Source of the DNA: an uncultured Pelagibacteraceae bacterium
Lineage (GTDB): Bacteria > Pseudomonadota > Alphaproteobacteria > Pelagibacterales > Pelagibacteraceae
Length of the DNA: 63,117 nt
Reading direction: 5' to 3'
Assembly: GCA_902635335.1 (NCBI GenBank)
Contig: CACPNO010000004.1
Location: 1 to 63,117 of the forward strand
Positions 8,469 through 18,131 of the stretch are shown piece by piece. The notes under the pieces are model-generated. The model saw only the letters and a program-made list of their open reading frames with translations, did not search any database and was not told where the DNA came from. Every line of letters begins with the position of its first letter. The first letter of the stretch is position 1. The position numbers were made by a program, and so were the translations under genes.

Positions 8469-9348
8469 TAATTAAGTTGGCAGATAGAAGAGCTTTTTTC
8501 ACCTCAGATTTTGTTGGTTCTAAAACTGTTACTAAAGGTAATCTCACATTATCATCACAGAGCCCAATCAATTTAGCTGCATATTTAACTGGAGATGGAT
8601 TGCTCTCAATAAACAAAGATTTGTGAACAGGTTGAAGAATTTTATCTATCTCTTCTGCTTTTTTTTGCTCATCTTTATCTTCTGATTTTGAAAATTTTTG
8701 CATATCAGAGCACATTTTAGGAGCTATGTTAGCTGTAACAGAAATACATCCTACGCCCCCTCTTTTATTATACTCATAAGCAAGACCATCCTCTCCTGTT
8801 AGTTGGATAAATTCATTCCCAATTTTTTTGAAAGTCTCATCTACTCTATTCAAATCGCCAGTTGCATCTTTAACTCCAACAATGTTCTTCAGCTCAAATA
8901 ACCTTGCCATAGTATCGACTGTCATATCAATAACTGATCTGCCAGGAATATTATAAATTATAATTGGTATGCCACATTTGTCATTTATGGCCTTGTAATG
9001 CTGATATAAGCCCTCCTGAGTAGGTTTATTATAATAGGGTGTAACCACCAAGGCGCCATCTGCTCCAGCTTTTTCTGCGTGTTCTGTGAGTGATATCGCC
9101 TCTGACGTAGAATTTGATCCAGTGCCTGCAATTACAGGAATTTTTCCTTTAGCTTCTTGTATGCATAACTCTATAACTTTTTCATGTTCTCTATGTGAAA
9201 GAGTTGGAGACTCACCCGTTGTACCAGCTGGAACAAGTCCATTTGTTCCATTTTCTAAATGAAAATTAATAATTTTTATATAAGTTTCCTCATCAAGACT
9301 ATCGCCTTTAAATGGTGTTACTAAAGCTACATTTGAACCTTTAAACAT
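8461..9348 (-). CDS. dapA: 4-hydroxy-tetrahydrodipicolinate synthase
   Basis: Condenses pyruvate with aspartate semialdehyde, committing flux to diaminopimelate and lysine. The 295-residue TIM barrel has [10 protein letters not shown] (Thr43/44), [10 protein letters not shown] with Tyr106, IYNIPGR with Tyr132 and Arg137, and the Schiff-base lysine K160 in VGVKDATGD. Codon use is somewhat richer in common codons than its neighbours. It heads the minus-strand run into smpB, and is separated from the divergent slt by only 27 bases, so its promoter must lie within or next to coding sequence. Confidence 0.97.
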   Translation of the reverse strand: MFKGSNVALVTPFKGDSLDEETYIKIINFHLENGTNGLVPAGTTGESPTLSHREHEKVIELCIQEAKGKIPVIAGTGSNSTSEAISLTEHAEKAGADGALVVTPYYNKPTQEGLYQHYKAINDKCGIPIIIYNIPGRSVIDMTVDTMARLFELKNIVGVKDATGDLNRVDETFKKIGNEFIQLTGEDGLAYEYNKRGGVGCISVTANIAPKMCSDMQKFSKSEDKDEQKKAEEIDKILQPVHKSLFIESNPSPVKYAAKLIGLCDDNVRLPLVTVLEPTKSEVKKALLSANLINE

Positions 9349-9375
9349 AAATATTTATATCATAAGTTATTAAAA

Positions 9376-11562
9376 ATGATTTTTAGAAAATCTATATTAC
9401 TACTAACAACTATATTTTTTTTTAGCTTTTTTCAATCATCATATTCAAATGAAATAATAATACCTAAGAAAAAACCTACATTTAAAAATCAGATAGTAAT
9501 ACCCCCGTTGAAACCTGGAACATTTGATGAAAAACAAAGTTTAAAAGATGATAAAGATTTACCTAAAGAGATATTTGGAATTTTATTACCTCCAAAAAAA
9601 CCACTTGTTGTAAAAAAACAGTTATTAAGAACTGCAAAAAAAACAAAATATTATAGTGAGAGAGATTTTGAGTATGCAAAACAAGCAATTAGATTTATGG
9701 AAAAATCTAATTGGAAAGATGCAAAAAATACAGCAAAAAAAGCTAGAGCTGAATCCATATATGATTTCATTGAATGGAGACATCTACTTACTTCAGGAAA
9801 TAGGGCAACTTTCTCTGAATATAAAAGGTTTATCGAAAGAGTTAAGGATTATCCAAGATTTGATAGAATTAAATATCTTGCTGAACACAAAATAAATTTA
9901 CAAAACCATTCTTCTACAGAAATCATTAATTGGTTTCAAAGCAACGAGCCATTAAGTGGATATGGAAAAATGATGTTAGGTGAAAGTTTGATAAAAATTG
10001 GTAAATCGGGGGAAGGTATTAAACTAGTCAAAGAAGGTTTTGTAAATGCTGACTTAAATACAAATAGTCTAAAATATTTTAGAAAAAAATTTAAAAATTT
10101 TTTAGATACTTCAGATTATATCAAGAGAGCAGATTATTATGCTTGGGAAGGTAAACACTGGGACCTTAAAAGAATTATTAGATATTTACCAAAGGATTAT
10201 CAATTACTTTATACAGCTAGACAAATATTGATAAGTAGAGGCTATGGTGTTGATGAGGCAATAAAAAAAGTACCACAAAAATTAAAAAATGATCCTGGTC
10301 TAAAATATGACAGATTAAAATGGAGACGGAAAAAAGGTCGTGTAGATAGTTCATTAGAAATATTAAATGATATTCAAAATACAAAAAAATATTTAGTTAG
10401 ACCTGATAAATGGTGGAAAGAAAGATCAATAATTGGAAGATCTTTATTATATAAAAGAAAATATAATACTGCTTATAAAGTAGTTTCAAAACATGCAATG
10501 TCAGAGGGCCCCGAATATGCTGAGGCCGAATGGATGAGCGGCTGGATAGCATTGAGTTTTTTAAAAAATCCTGAGCTGGCAGAAAAGCATTTTAAAAATT
10601 TTTATTACAGTGTTAACTACCCAATAAGTCTTTCAAGAGGTGCTTACTGGTTAGGAAGAACTTATGAAAAAATTGGTGATAAAGAAAATTCTAACAAATG
10701 GTATTTTGAAGGATCGAATTATTTAACAACTTATTATGGTCAACTTTCACATATGAAAGTTAAACCGCAAAAAAAATTTGAGTTAGATAAATTAATGTTT
10801 GTTGATGATAAATATGAGCAAGAATTTTATCTAAAAAAACTTGTCGCAATTGTGGATCTACTTGATTATTTAAACAAAGATAAATACACCAAACATATAT
10901 TAAGACATTTAGCTAACGATAATATAGAAAAGGGAAGCGAGGTTTTGGCTGCGAAACTGGCGTCCGATATCTCACGGTTTGATTTTGCAATACAAGTTTC
11001 TAAAATAGCATCATATCAAAAAAGATTTCATAACCAATTTAATTACCCAATCATGAGTGTGCCAAAATTTGTTGGAGGCAGGAAGATTCCTGATCCAGCT
11101 TTAATATTATCAATTATAAGACAGGAAAGTGAATTTGATACTTCGGCTAGAAGCAGAGTTGGTGCTCAAGGATTAATGCAGCTTATGCCATACACTGCTA
11201 AAACAGTTTCAAAACAAGCTAAACTTGGTTACTCTAAATCAAAATTAACAACCGACCCTGAATATAATATAAATTTAGGATCTCATTATATAGCTGGATT
11301 GATTAGTAATTATAAAGGCTCCTACCCTTTTGCTACAGCTGCTTATAATGCAGGACCCAAAAGAGTTAAGTACTGGAAGAAATTAAACAAGGATCCCCAA
11401 AAAAAACAAATAGATTATGTGGATTGGATTGAGCTAATAAAATTTAAAGAAACCAGAAATTACGTTCAAAGAGTTTTAGAAAATTATAATGTTTATAGGT
11501 ACATATTGTCTCAAAAACCAATTTATCTCAGCGATTTTTTTAAAAATAAGCCACTATATTAA
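9376..11562 (+). CDS. slt: Soluble lytic murein transglycosylase
   Basis: Cleaves peptidoglycan glycan strands to 1,6-anhydromuropeptides in the periplasm. Residues 1-25 form a signal peptide (Arg-Lys, then a Leu/Thr/Phe-rich core). A proline/lysine-rich linker with repeated PKKP and PPLKP units follows to about 90, then an alpha-superhelical region to about 560, and the SLT domain from about 570 with catalytic E584 in IIRQESEFD, GLMQLMPYTA and AAYNAGP (655-661). Length 728 fits the Slt70 family. Its stop codon abuts the 3' CCA of tRNA-Ser on the other strand. Confidence 0.95.
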   Translation: MIFRKSILLLTTIFFFSFFQSSYSNEIIIPKKKPTFKNQIVIPPLKPGTFDEKQSLKDDKDLPKEIFGILLPPKKPLVVKKQLLRTAKKTKYYSERDFEYAKQAIRFMEKSNWKDAKNTAKKARAESIYDFIEWRHLLTSGNRATFSEYKRFIERVKDYPRFDRIKYLAEHKINLQNHSSTEIINWFQSNEPLSGYGKMMLGESLIKIGKSGEGIKLVKEGFVNADLNTNSLKYFRKKFKNFLDTSDYIKRADYYAWEGKHWDLKRIIRYLPKDYQLLYTARQILISRGYGVDEAIKKVPQKLKNDPGLKYDRLKWRRKKGRVDSSLEILNDIQNTKKYLVRPDKWWKERSIIGRSLLYKRKYNTAYKVVSKHAMSEGPEYAEAEWMSGWIALSFLKNPELAEKHFKNFYYSVNYPISLSRGAYWLGRTYEKIGDKENSNKWYFEGSNYLTTYYGQLSHMKVKPQKKFELDKLMFVDDKYEQEFYLKKLVAIVDLLDYLNKDKYTKHILRHLANDNIEKGSEVLAAKLASDISRFDFAIQVSKIASYQKRFHNQFNYPIMSVPKFVGGRKIPDPALILSIIRQESEFDTSARSRVGAQGLMQLMPYTAKTVSKQAKLGYSKSKLTTDPEYNINLGSHYIAGLISNYKGSYPFATAAYNAGPKRVKYWKKLNKDPQKKQIDYVDWIELIKFKETRNYVQRVLENYNVYRYILSQKPIYLSDFFKNKPLY

Positions 11563-11657
11563 TGGCGGAAGGAGAGGGATTCGAACCCTCGGTACACCTT
11601 TTCAAGCGCACGGCGGTTTAGCAAACCGCTGGTTTCAACCAGCTCACCCATCCTTCC
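11563..11657 (-). tRNA. tRNA-Ser (anticodon GCU)
   Basis: Read on the minus strand, the 95-base gene has acceptor stem GGAAGGA/TCCTTCC with discriminator G and an encoded 3' CCA, an anticodon stem GCGGT/ACCGC with loop TTGCTAA (anticodon at 11620-11622), a long variable arm typical of class II tRNAs, and the T arm GAGGGTTCGAATCCCTC. It decodes AGC and AGU serine codons. The CCA end lies immediately next to the slt stop codon. Confidence 0.97.
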
Positions 11658-11674
11658 GTATGTAGATGTGTAAC

Positions 11675-11701
11675 TTGAAATCATTGAATATTCAATATTA
11701 A
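11675..11701 (+). promoter_or_regulatory. Candidate soxB promoter with internal 14-base palindrome
   Basis: In the 64-base gap between tRNA-Ser and soxB, TTGAAA (11675-11680) and TATTAA (11696-11701) could serve as -35 and -10 elements, with a short 15-base spacer. Between and overlapping them is the perfect palindrome ATTGAATATTCAAT (11683-11696), a plausible operator. The AT-rich composition lowers confidence. Confidence 0.35.
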
Positions 11702-11721
11702 TCAAGTAATTTCTGGCAATT

Positions 11722-12975
11722 ATGAAAAACAAATATTCGATATTCTCACTGATTAAAAATGCTTTTTCGCAGCATGAAAACTGGAAGCAAGCATGGGGAG
11801 ATCCTGAGCCAAAAAGAGAATATGAAGCTATTATAATTGGTGGTGGTGGACACGGTTTAGCAACAGCTTACTACCTAGCTAAAAAGCATAACATGAGAAA
11901 TATTGCTGTTTTAGAAAAAGGCTGGATTGGTGGAGGAAATACAGGAAGAAATACTACAATTATAAGATCAAATTATTTGTGGGATGCAAGTGCTGGATTA
12001 TACGACCATGCATTAAAGATTTGGGAAAATTTATCTCAAGAATTAAACTACAATATAATGTTCAGTCAAAGAGGAGTGATGAATTTAGCCCATAACCTTC
12101 AAGATGTAAGGGATTTAAAAAGAAGAACTCACGCAAACAGACTTAATGGCATTGATGCAGTGTGGTTAAATACAAATCAAGTAAAAGAATTTTGTCCAAT
12201 AATAAATACTTCTCCAGATATAAGATACCCTGTTCTTGGTGGAACATTACAAAGGAGAGCAGGAACTGCTAGACATGATGCTGTTGCATGGGGTTATGCG
12301 AGAGGTGCAGATGAAATGGGAGTTGATATAATACAAAATTGTGAAGTTAAAGGTATAAAAAGAAATGGAGATCAAGTTGAAGGTGTTGAAACATCAAAAG
12401 GATTTATTAAAACAAAAAAAATTGGTGTTGTTGCAGCAGGACACTCAAGTGTAATTGCTAACATGGCAGGATTAAAATTACCACTGGAAAGCAAACCTTT
12501 ACAGGCATTAGTTTCAGAACCAGTTAAACCAATAATTGATACTGTAGTAATGTCCAATGCTGTACATGCATATGTTAGTCAGTCTGATAAAGGTGAACTA
12601 GTAATTGGCGCTGGTACTGACGCTTATATTTCTTATACACAAAGAGGTAGTCACGATGTTGTTGAAGGAACATTAAAAGCAATATTGGAGCTGTACCCTA
12701 TTTTTAGCCGAATGAAAATGTTGAGACAATGGGGTGGAATTGTTGATATATGTCCTGATGCAAGTCCAATAATTAGTAAAACAAATATAAAAGGACTCTA
12801 TTTTAACTGTGGTTGGGGCACTGGAGGTTTTAAAGCAACACCTGGATCTGGTGATTTATTTGCACACACTATTGCTAATGATGAACCACATAAATTAAAT
12901 GCTGCATTTAATCTTAATCGATTTGTAAGTGGAGATCTAGTTGACGAACATGGTGCAGCCGCTGTAGCACACTAA
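11722..12975 (+). CDS. soxB: Sarcosine oxidase subunit beta
   Basis: Flavoprotein subunit of heterotetrameric sarcosine oxidase, which oxidises sarcosine to glycine. FAD-binding [14 protein letters not shown] lies at residues 40-53 and [14 protein letters not shown] at 64-77. H185 in [10 protein letters not shown] matches the position where the family attaches FMN covalently; this assignment is from memory of the family. The C-terminal flavin segment [13 protein letters not shown] is present. Length 417 is typical. The stop overlaps the soxD start (TAATG). The operon order B-D-A-G is the standard one. Confidence 0.97.
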   Translation: MKNKYSIFSLIKNAFSQHENWKQAWGDPEPKREYEAIIIGGGGHGLATAYYLAKKHNMRNIAVLEKGWIGGGNTGRNTTIIRSNYLWDASAGLYDHALKIWENLSQELNYNIMFSQRGVMNLAHNLQDVRDLKRRTHANRLNGIDAVWLNTNQVKEFCPIINTSPDIRYPVLGGTLQRRAGTARHDAVAWGYARGADEMGVDIIQNCEVKGIKRNGDQVEGVETSKGFIKTKKIGVVAAGHSSVIANMAGLKLPLESKPLQALVSEPVKPIIDTVVMSNAVHAYVSQSDKGELVIGAGTDAYISYTQRGSHDVVEGTLKAILELYPIFSRMKMLRQWGGIVDICPDASPIISKTNIKGLYFNCGWGTGGFKATPGSGDLFAHTIANDEPHKLNAAFNLNRFVSGDLVDEHGAAAVAH

Positions 12976-13250
12976 TGTTTTTAATAAATTGTCCATATTG
13001 TGGTGAAAGAGACCAAAGTGAATTTTCATGTGGAGGTGAAGCTCACATAGTTAGACCCAAACAACCAACTGAGCTAAGTGACAATCAATGGGCAGAATAT
13101 CTATTTATGAGAAAGAATATTAAAGGAGTTCAGTTCGAAAGATGGAACCATGCTCATGGATGTAGGAAATGGTTTAATATGGTTAGAGACACATCAAATG
13201 ACAAAATACATGCGGTTTATAAAATGGGCGAAAAACCACCAGTAGAATAA
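12975..13250 (+). CDS. soxD: Sarcosine oxidase subunit delta
   Basis: Small zinc-binding subunit that helps assemble the tetrameric sarcosine oxidase. In its 91 residues the zinc ligands expected for the family are all in place: C6 and C9 (NCPYCGERDQ), H59 and C63 (NHAHGCRKWFN). The segment DYxxxR-like NQWAEYLFMRKN is also conserved. It is sandwiched between soxB (one-base overlap) and soxA (no gap), consistent with stoichiometric translation. Confidence 0.97.
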   Translation: MFLINCPYCGERDQSEFSCGGEAHIVRPKQPTELSDNQWAEYLFMRKNIKGVQFERWNHAHGCRKWFNMVRDTSNDKIHAVYKMGEKPPVE

Positions 13251-16200
13251 ATGACAAAATTTAGAGTTAATAAGACAAAACATGTAGATCAAACTAAAAC
13301 AGTTTCATTCAATTTCGATGGAAAATCTTATCACGGTTTTGACGGTGATACTTTGGCTTCTGCCCTACTTTCAAATGGAGTTCATTTAGTTGGTAGAAGC
13401 TTTAAATATCATCGACCAAGAGGGATAATGTCTTGTGGATCGGAAGAACCTAATGCGATATGCCAAATAAATGAAGATACAGATTTAACAGAACCCAATG
13501 TTCGAGCTACAGAGATTGAATTGTATGAAGGTTTAAAAGCCTCAAGTCAAAATTGTTGGCCCAGTGTTAATTTTGATATAGGGGGAATTAACAATTTTAT
13601 ATCTCCATTTATACCTGCAGGTTTTTATTATAAGACTTTTATGTGGCCTAAAAGTTTCTGGAAAAAAATTTACGAACCGCTGATAAGATGGTCTGCGGGA
13701 CTAGGAAAATCACCAACAAAACCCGACCCTGAATTGTATGACCATAAACATGTTCATTGTGATGTATTAATAATAGGTGGTGGTATTTCTGGAATTATTG
13801 CATCGAAAATTGCTGCAAAAAATAATTTAAGAACGATATTAATTGAAGATAAAAATATTCTTGGTGGATCAACAATATTTCAAAAGAATGAAAATTATAA
13901 AATTAATAATAAATATTCTAGTGAATGGTTAGATGAAGAGATTGTTGAACTTCAAAAATTAGATAATTTAACAATCAAAACTAGAACAAGCTTAGCAGCT
14001 TATCATAGTTATAATTACCTCTTAGCAAAAGAAAATATTTCAGATCACCTACCATTGGACAAGAGAAATGGTGACATAAGACAGAGATTATGGAAAATTA
14101 GAGCCGATAAAGTATTAGTAGCAACAGGTGCTATTGAAAGACCGCTTGTATTTAATAATAATGATAGACCTGGAATAATGCTTGCTAACTCTGTAAAAAA
14201 ATATTTAGATTTTTATGGTGTATCTTGTGGATTTAATAATGTGATATTTACTAATAATGATAGTGCTTACGAAACAGCTGTTTCATTGAAAGAAAAAGGA
14301 ATATCTGTCGAAATAATAGATATAAGAAAAAAATCTAATTCCAAAATTGTTAAAAATGCTGAAAAACTTGGAGTTAAAATCTATTGGAACTCAACAATAG
14401 TTAATACTTTTGGTCATAGAAAAATAAATTCTATTGAGATAATGAATTTATCAGAAGATGGATCAAATGTTGTTGGAGATAAAAATAGAATTAACTGTGA
14501 TTGCTTAGCAGTAAGTGGTGGTTGGACGCCAATGGTTCACATGCATACACAATCTGGTGGAAAATTAGATTTTAGAGAAAATGATCAAACTTTTATACCA
14601 ACTGAAATCGACGAAAATCATATTAATGTTGGTTCATGCAATGGTGACTTTGAGCTTGAAGAAATAATTAATAATACAAATAAAAAGGTAAAGAATTTTT
14701 TGAAGGTCAGCGAAACTGAATTCGACAACACTTCAGTACTCAACTCAAAAGAATTGGATAAAAGAAACATATGGCTACTACCAAATTATATATCAGAGGG
14801 TAAATGTAAATCTTTTATTGATTTTCAAAATGACTCTACTGTAAAAGATATAAAACTTGCGCTTAGAGAAGGTTTTAAATCTATTGAACATGTAAAACGT
14901 TACACAACAACTGGTATGGCAACTGACCAGGGCAAACTATCCAACATGCATGCATTGGGGATTATTGCAGATACTGTTGGTGTTAAAATGGGTACATTAG
15001 GAACAACAACATTTAGACCACCGTTCACACCATTAACTTTTGGGTCAATAGTTGGAAGAAGTGTAGGTAAGTTTTTTGATATTATAAGAAAAACGTCAAT
15101 TCATGAATGGCATAGTCAAAATAATGCTAAATTTGAAAATGTTGGACAATGGAAACGGCCTTGGTATTACCCTATTAATGACGAAGGTCTGCATGATGCT
15201 GTTCAAAGAGAAAGTAAGGCAGCTAGAGATAGTGCAGGAATTTTAGATGCTTCTACACTTGGAAAAATAGATATTCAAGGAACTGACGCATCTGAATTTT
15301 TAAATAGAGTTTACACAAATGCATGGTCAAAATTAGGAATTGGAAAATGCAGATATGGATTGATGTTAAATGAAGATGGCATGGTATATGATGATGGTGT
15401 TACGACAAGATTAGGTGAAAATCATTACTTAATGACTACAACAACAGGAGGAGCAGCGAATGTTCTTTCAAAACTTGAAGATTATTTACAAACAGAGTGG
15501 CCTGAATTAGATGTTTATTTAACTTCAGTCACTGACCACTACTCAACAGCAAGTATATGTGGTCCAAACTCTAAAAAAATATTAACCAAAATATTTCCTG
15601 ATAAAGATTTTAGTGATGAAGCTTTTCCACATATGTCTTACCAAAATGCCAAAATTGATGAGATTAATTGTAGAATAATGAGAATAAGTTTTACTGGTGA
15701 ACTTAGTTATGAAATTAATATAGAGTCAAAATACGGAAAATCGTTATGGGAGAAATGCATTGAGGTAGGAAAAGAATTTAAAATTACTCCATACGGAACA
15801 GAAACAATGCATTTATTAAGAGCTGAAAAGGGTTTTATTATTGTTGGTCAAGATACAGATGGTACTATGACACCAATTGACCTTCAAATGGATTGGATAG
15901 TTAGCAAAAAAAAATATGATTTTATTGGAAAAAGATCTCTTTATAGAAGTGATACTATAAGAGAAGATAGAAAACAACTTGTAGGATTACTAACAGATGA
16001 TCCAAATGAAGTTTTAGAAGAAGGAGCCCAGATTGTTTCTGATGTGAACAAAAAACCAATAGAAATGATTGGACATGTAACATCGAGTTACTTTAGCCCA
16101 AATTTAAATAAATCAATCGCACTTGCTGTCGTTAAAAGTGGAAAAAAAATGAATGGCCAAAAACTTATTGTGCCAATGGAAAATAAAAATATAAATGTAA

Positions 16201-16253
16201 CAGTGTCTGACTCAGTTTTTCTAGATAAAGAAAATAAGAGGATTTATGCTTAA
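13251..16253 (+). CDS. soxA: Sarcosine oxidase subunit alpha
   Basis: Largest subunit of heterotetrameric sarcosine oxidase, 1000 residues. An N-terminal 2Fe-2S-ferredoxin-like fold without obvious cluster cysteines covers about 15-95 (FDGDTLASALLSNG, RSFKYHRPRG). A dinucleotide-binding domain follows with GGGISG at 176-181 and ATGAIERPL near 295. The last 400 residues form a GcvT-like aminomethyltransferase domain (WKRPWYYP, LGKIDIQGTDA, GYG-like PYGTETMHLLRAEKG), where tetrahydrofolate captures the released formaldehyde. The product is glycine plus 5,10-methylene-THF. SAR11 cells are known to need glycine or precursors, which fits retention of this pathway. Confidence 0.97.
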   Translation: MTKFRVNKTKHVDQTKTVSFNFDGKSYHGFDGDTLASALLSNGVHLVGRSFKYHRPRGIMSCGSEEPNAICQINEDTDLTEPNVRATEIELYEGLKASSQNCWPSVNFDIGGINNFISPFIPAGFYYKTFMWPKSFWKKIYEPLIRWSAGLGKSPTKPDPELYDHKHVHCDVLIIGGGISGIIASKIAAKNNLRTILIEDKNILGGSTIFQKNENYKINNKYSSEWLDEEIVELQKLDNLTIKTRTSLAAYHSYNYLLAKENISDHLPLDKRNGDIRQRLWKIRADKVLVATGAIERPLVFNNNDRPGIMLANSVKKYLDFYGVSCGFNNVIFTNNDSAYETAVSLKEKGISVEIIDIRKKSNSKIVKNAEKLGVKIYWNSTIVNTFGHRKINSIEIMNLSEDGSNVVGDKNRINCDCLAVSGGWTPMVHMHTQSGGKLDFRENDQTFIPTEIDENHINVGSCNGDFELEEIINNTNKKVKNFLKVSETEFDNTSVLNSKELDKRNIWLLPNYISEGKCKSFIDFQNDSTVKDIKLALREGFKSIEHVKRYTTTGMATDQGKLSNMHALGIIADTVGVKMGTLGTTTFRPPFTPLTFGSIVGRSVGKFFDIIRKTSIHEWHSQNNAKFENVGQWKRPWYYPINDEGLHDAVQRESKAARDSAGILDASTLGKIDIQGTDASEFLNRVYTNAWSKLGIGKCRYGLMLNEDGMVYDDGVTTRLGENHYLMTTTTGGAANVLSKLEDYLQTEWPELDVYLTSVTDHYSTASICGPNSKKILTKIFPDKDFSDEAFPHMSYQNAKIDEINCRIMRISFTGELSYEINIESKYGKSLWEKCIEVGKEFKITPYGTETMHLLRAEKGFIIVGQDTDGTMTPIDLQMDWIVSKKKYDFIGKRSLYRSDTIREDRKQLVGLLTDDPNEVLEEGAQIVSDVNKKPIEMIGHVTSSYFSPNLNKSIALAVVKSGKKMNGQKLIVPMENKNINVTVSDSVFLDKENKRIYA

Positions 16254-16791
16254 TCAAGAATATCCTAAATTTGAAAAAGGTTCATTTGAAGGTCTCGAAA
16301 TTTCTTTATCTGAACCAATTGTAAAAATAAATTTAAGAGGAAAAAAGAAAGAATTTTTTACCAAAATAGGAAAAATCTTATCTATAATTTTACCTATTGA
16401 GCCAAATACAAGTTCATCAAATCAACAATACAGTACGCTGTGGTTAAGTCCAGACGAATGGTTAGTATATTTTAACGGCGAAGATCGACAATTATTCAAT
16501 AACCTTTTTAATGAAATTTCAAAACTTAATTTTGGTTCAGTCGTTGATGTTTCAAATCAATGGATTTGTATTAATATAAAAGGCAATAAGACGTTTGATC
16601 TTCTTTCCTCTGGATCGCCATTTAATTATGAAAGTTTCAAAAAAACTAAAAACTCAGTTACACAAACCCTGTTAAATCATACAGATGTGATTATCCACCA
16701 TAAAGAAATCGATGAAATTAATCTTTTTGTAAGAAGATCTTTTTCTGAAGATTTATGGTTGTGGATTAAGGACAGTGCTAGATTTATCTAA
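16246..16791 (+). CDS. soxG: Sarcosine oxidase subunit gamma
   Basis: Fourth subunit of sarcosine oxidase, related to the folate-binding GcvT/YgfZ fold. The 181-residue protein has the typical LWLSPDEWLVYF, VVDVSNQW and C-terminal SFSEDLWLWIKD motifs. The ATG overlaps the soxA stop by eight bases. The last 39 bases overlap the 3' end of the convergent MATE gene on the minus strand, one of two convergent overlaps in the window. Confidence 0.93.
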   Translation: MLNQEYPKFEKGSFEGLEISLSEPIVKINLRGKKKEFFTKIGKILSIILPIEPNTSSSNQQYSTLWLSPDEWLVYFNGEDRQLFNNLFNEISKLNFGSVVDVSNQWICINIKGNKTFDLLSSGSPFNYESFKKTKNSVTQTLLNHTDVIIHHKEIDEINLFVRRSFSEDLWLWIKDSARFI

Positions 16792-18114
16792 TTTTTTTTT
16801 TATATAATAATTAACATACGTAAATAAAAGTATAGATAGTGTCCACTGGAAAACGAACCATAGCCAAAAAAAAGTATCAAAGTCTGCTGATAAGTATTTA
16901 GCTAAATAGAAAACACATATTGGCACTAGTACATTTCTCATCATATTATTGACCATTGCATAATTAGATTTTTTTAATCCCATAAAAAAACCGTTTGATA
17001 AAAAGAAAATTGGGTAAGCCGGTAATATGAAAGCTGCAATTTTTAAATACCTTCTTCCATATTCTAATACCACTTCGTTGCTAGAAAAAAACCTTGGAAC
17101 TATATCGGCTGTTAAATAAACTAATATCCCTGAAAAAACCATCAAGATAAGGCCATATTTAATTGAAACGAAGTAAGTCTCTTTAACTCTATCAAAGTTA
17201 TTTGCACCAAAGTTTTGAGCTATAATTGAGATTATTGCAGTATTTATTCCCAGTATTGGCAGTAAAACAACCTGCTCTATTCTCGTAGCTGCACCATACC
17301 CAGCAACTGCTAGTTCACTTGTCTGACCAACATAAGTGAAAATAAATGTAGCTGCTACAGCATATCCACAAATTGCAATAGATATTGGCATTGATTGAAA
17401 GAAAATATTTTTTAAAAAAATAAATTTTACATTAAAATATTCAATTGTAATTTTTTTAACACGTGGATTTTGTAAAACTTTAAAAAGAATAATTAGAAAT
17501 GCTATTAATTGTGCAATAATTGTTGATAAACCTATTCCCATCATTCCCATTGCAGGAATAAATAAAAACCCAAATATTAAAATAGGATTTAAAATTATAT
17601 TTAAAAGAAAACTAAGGATTAAAACATTTCTGTATGTTTTTGTATCTCCTTCAGCATGTAAAAGCGAATTTAATGAAACAACAAGGAAAAATAGGAATGA
17701 TCCATAAAACATTATATTTGTATATTGGAGACCCAAATTTGTAATTTCTTGAGTTGATCCCATCAGATTAAATACCTTTTCTGAAAAATAGAGACCTATA
17801 AATGTTATAAAAACTGAAATTAGTAAACCATAAATTATAATATGAGTAAAATAGTACGAAGCATTTTTTTCATTTTTTTCTCCAATACTATTTCCTATCA
17901 ATGAAGTTCCACCTACAGTAACACCAATAGATGTTGCAACAATTATAAAGTATATTGGAAAAGATTTACTCAAAGCTGATAGAGCCTCTGGTGAAATTAG
18001 TCCAGAATAAAATGTATCTACAATATTGTATAGAGTTTGAAAGAGCGTTCCAACGCTTGCTGGTATTGCAAGTTTTCTTACAAGCACAGGAATATTTTCT
18101 TTAAGCAAGTCCAT
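16753..18114 (-). CDS. MATE-family multidrug/cation efflux transporter
   Basis: Inner-membrane antiporter that exports organic compounds using a sodium or proton gradient. The 453 residues contain about 12 hydrophobic segments in two homologous halves. The first half begins with the MATE-like LAIPASVGTLFQTLYNIVDT (residues 16-35) and the second contains a related GYGAATRIEQVVLLPILG stretch. NorM-type substrates cannot be deduced. The tail is basic (YYIKKKLDKSS). The 3' end overlaps soxG; upstream, trhO ends 17 bases before the start codon. Confidence 0.93.
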   Translation of the reverse strand: MDLLKENIPVLVRKLAIPASVGTLFQTLYNIVDTFYSGLISPEALSALSKSFPIYFIIVATSIGVTVGGTSLIGNSIGEKNEKNASYYFTHIIIYGLLISVFITFIGLYFSEKVFNLMGSTQEITNLGLQYTNIMFYGSFLFFLVVSLNSLLHAEGDTKTYRNVLILSFLLNIILNPILIFGFLFIPAMGMMGIGLSTIIAQLIAFLIILFKVLQNPRVKKITIEYFNVKFIFLKNIFFQSMPISIAICGYAVAATFIFTYVGQTSELAVAGYGAATRIEQVVLLPILGINTAIISIIAQNFGANNFDRVKETYFVSIKYGLILMVFSGILVYLTADIVPRFFSSNEVVLEYGRRYLKIAAFILPAYPIFFLSNGFFMGLKKSNYAMVNNMMRNVLVPICVFYLAKYLSADFDTFFWLWFVFQWTLSILLFTYVNYYIKKKLDKSSTVLNPQP

Positions 18115-18131
18115 ATAAATTAATTATTATT

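Noticed and set aside
11658-11721. A glycine riboswitch upstream of the sox operon, as used for glycine genes in SAR11
   Set aside because: Only 64 bases separate tRNA-Ser and soxB and no glycine-aptamer features are visible; the gap is too small for a full aptamer and promoter.
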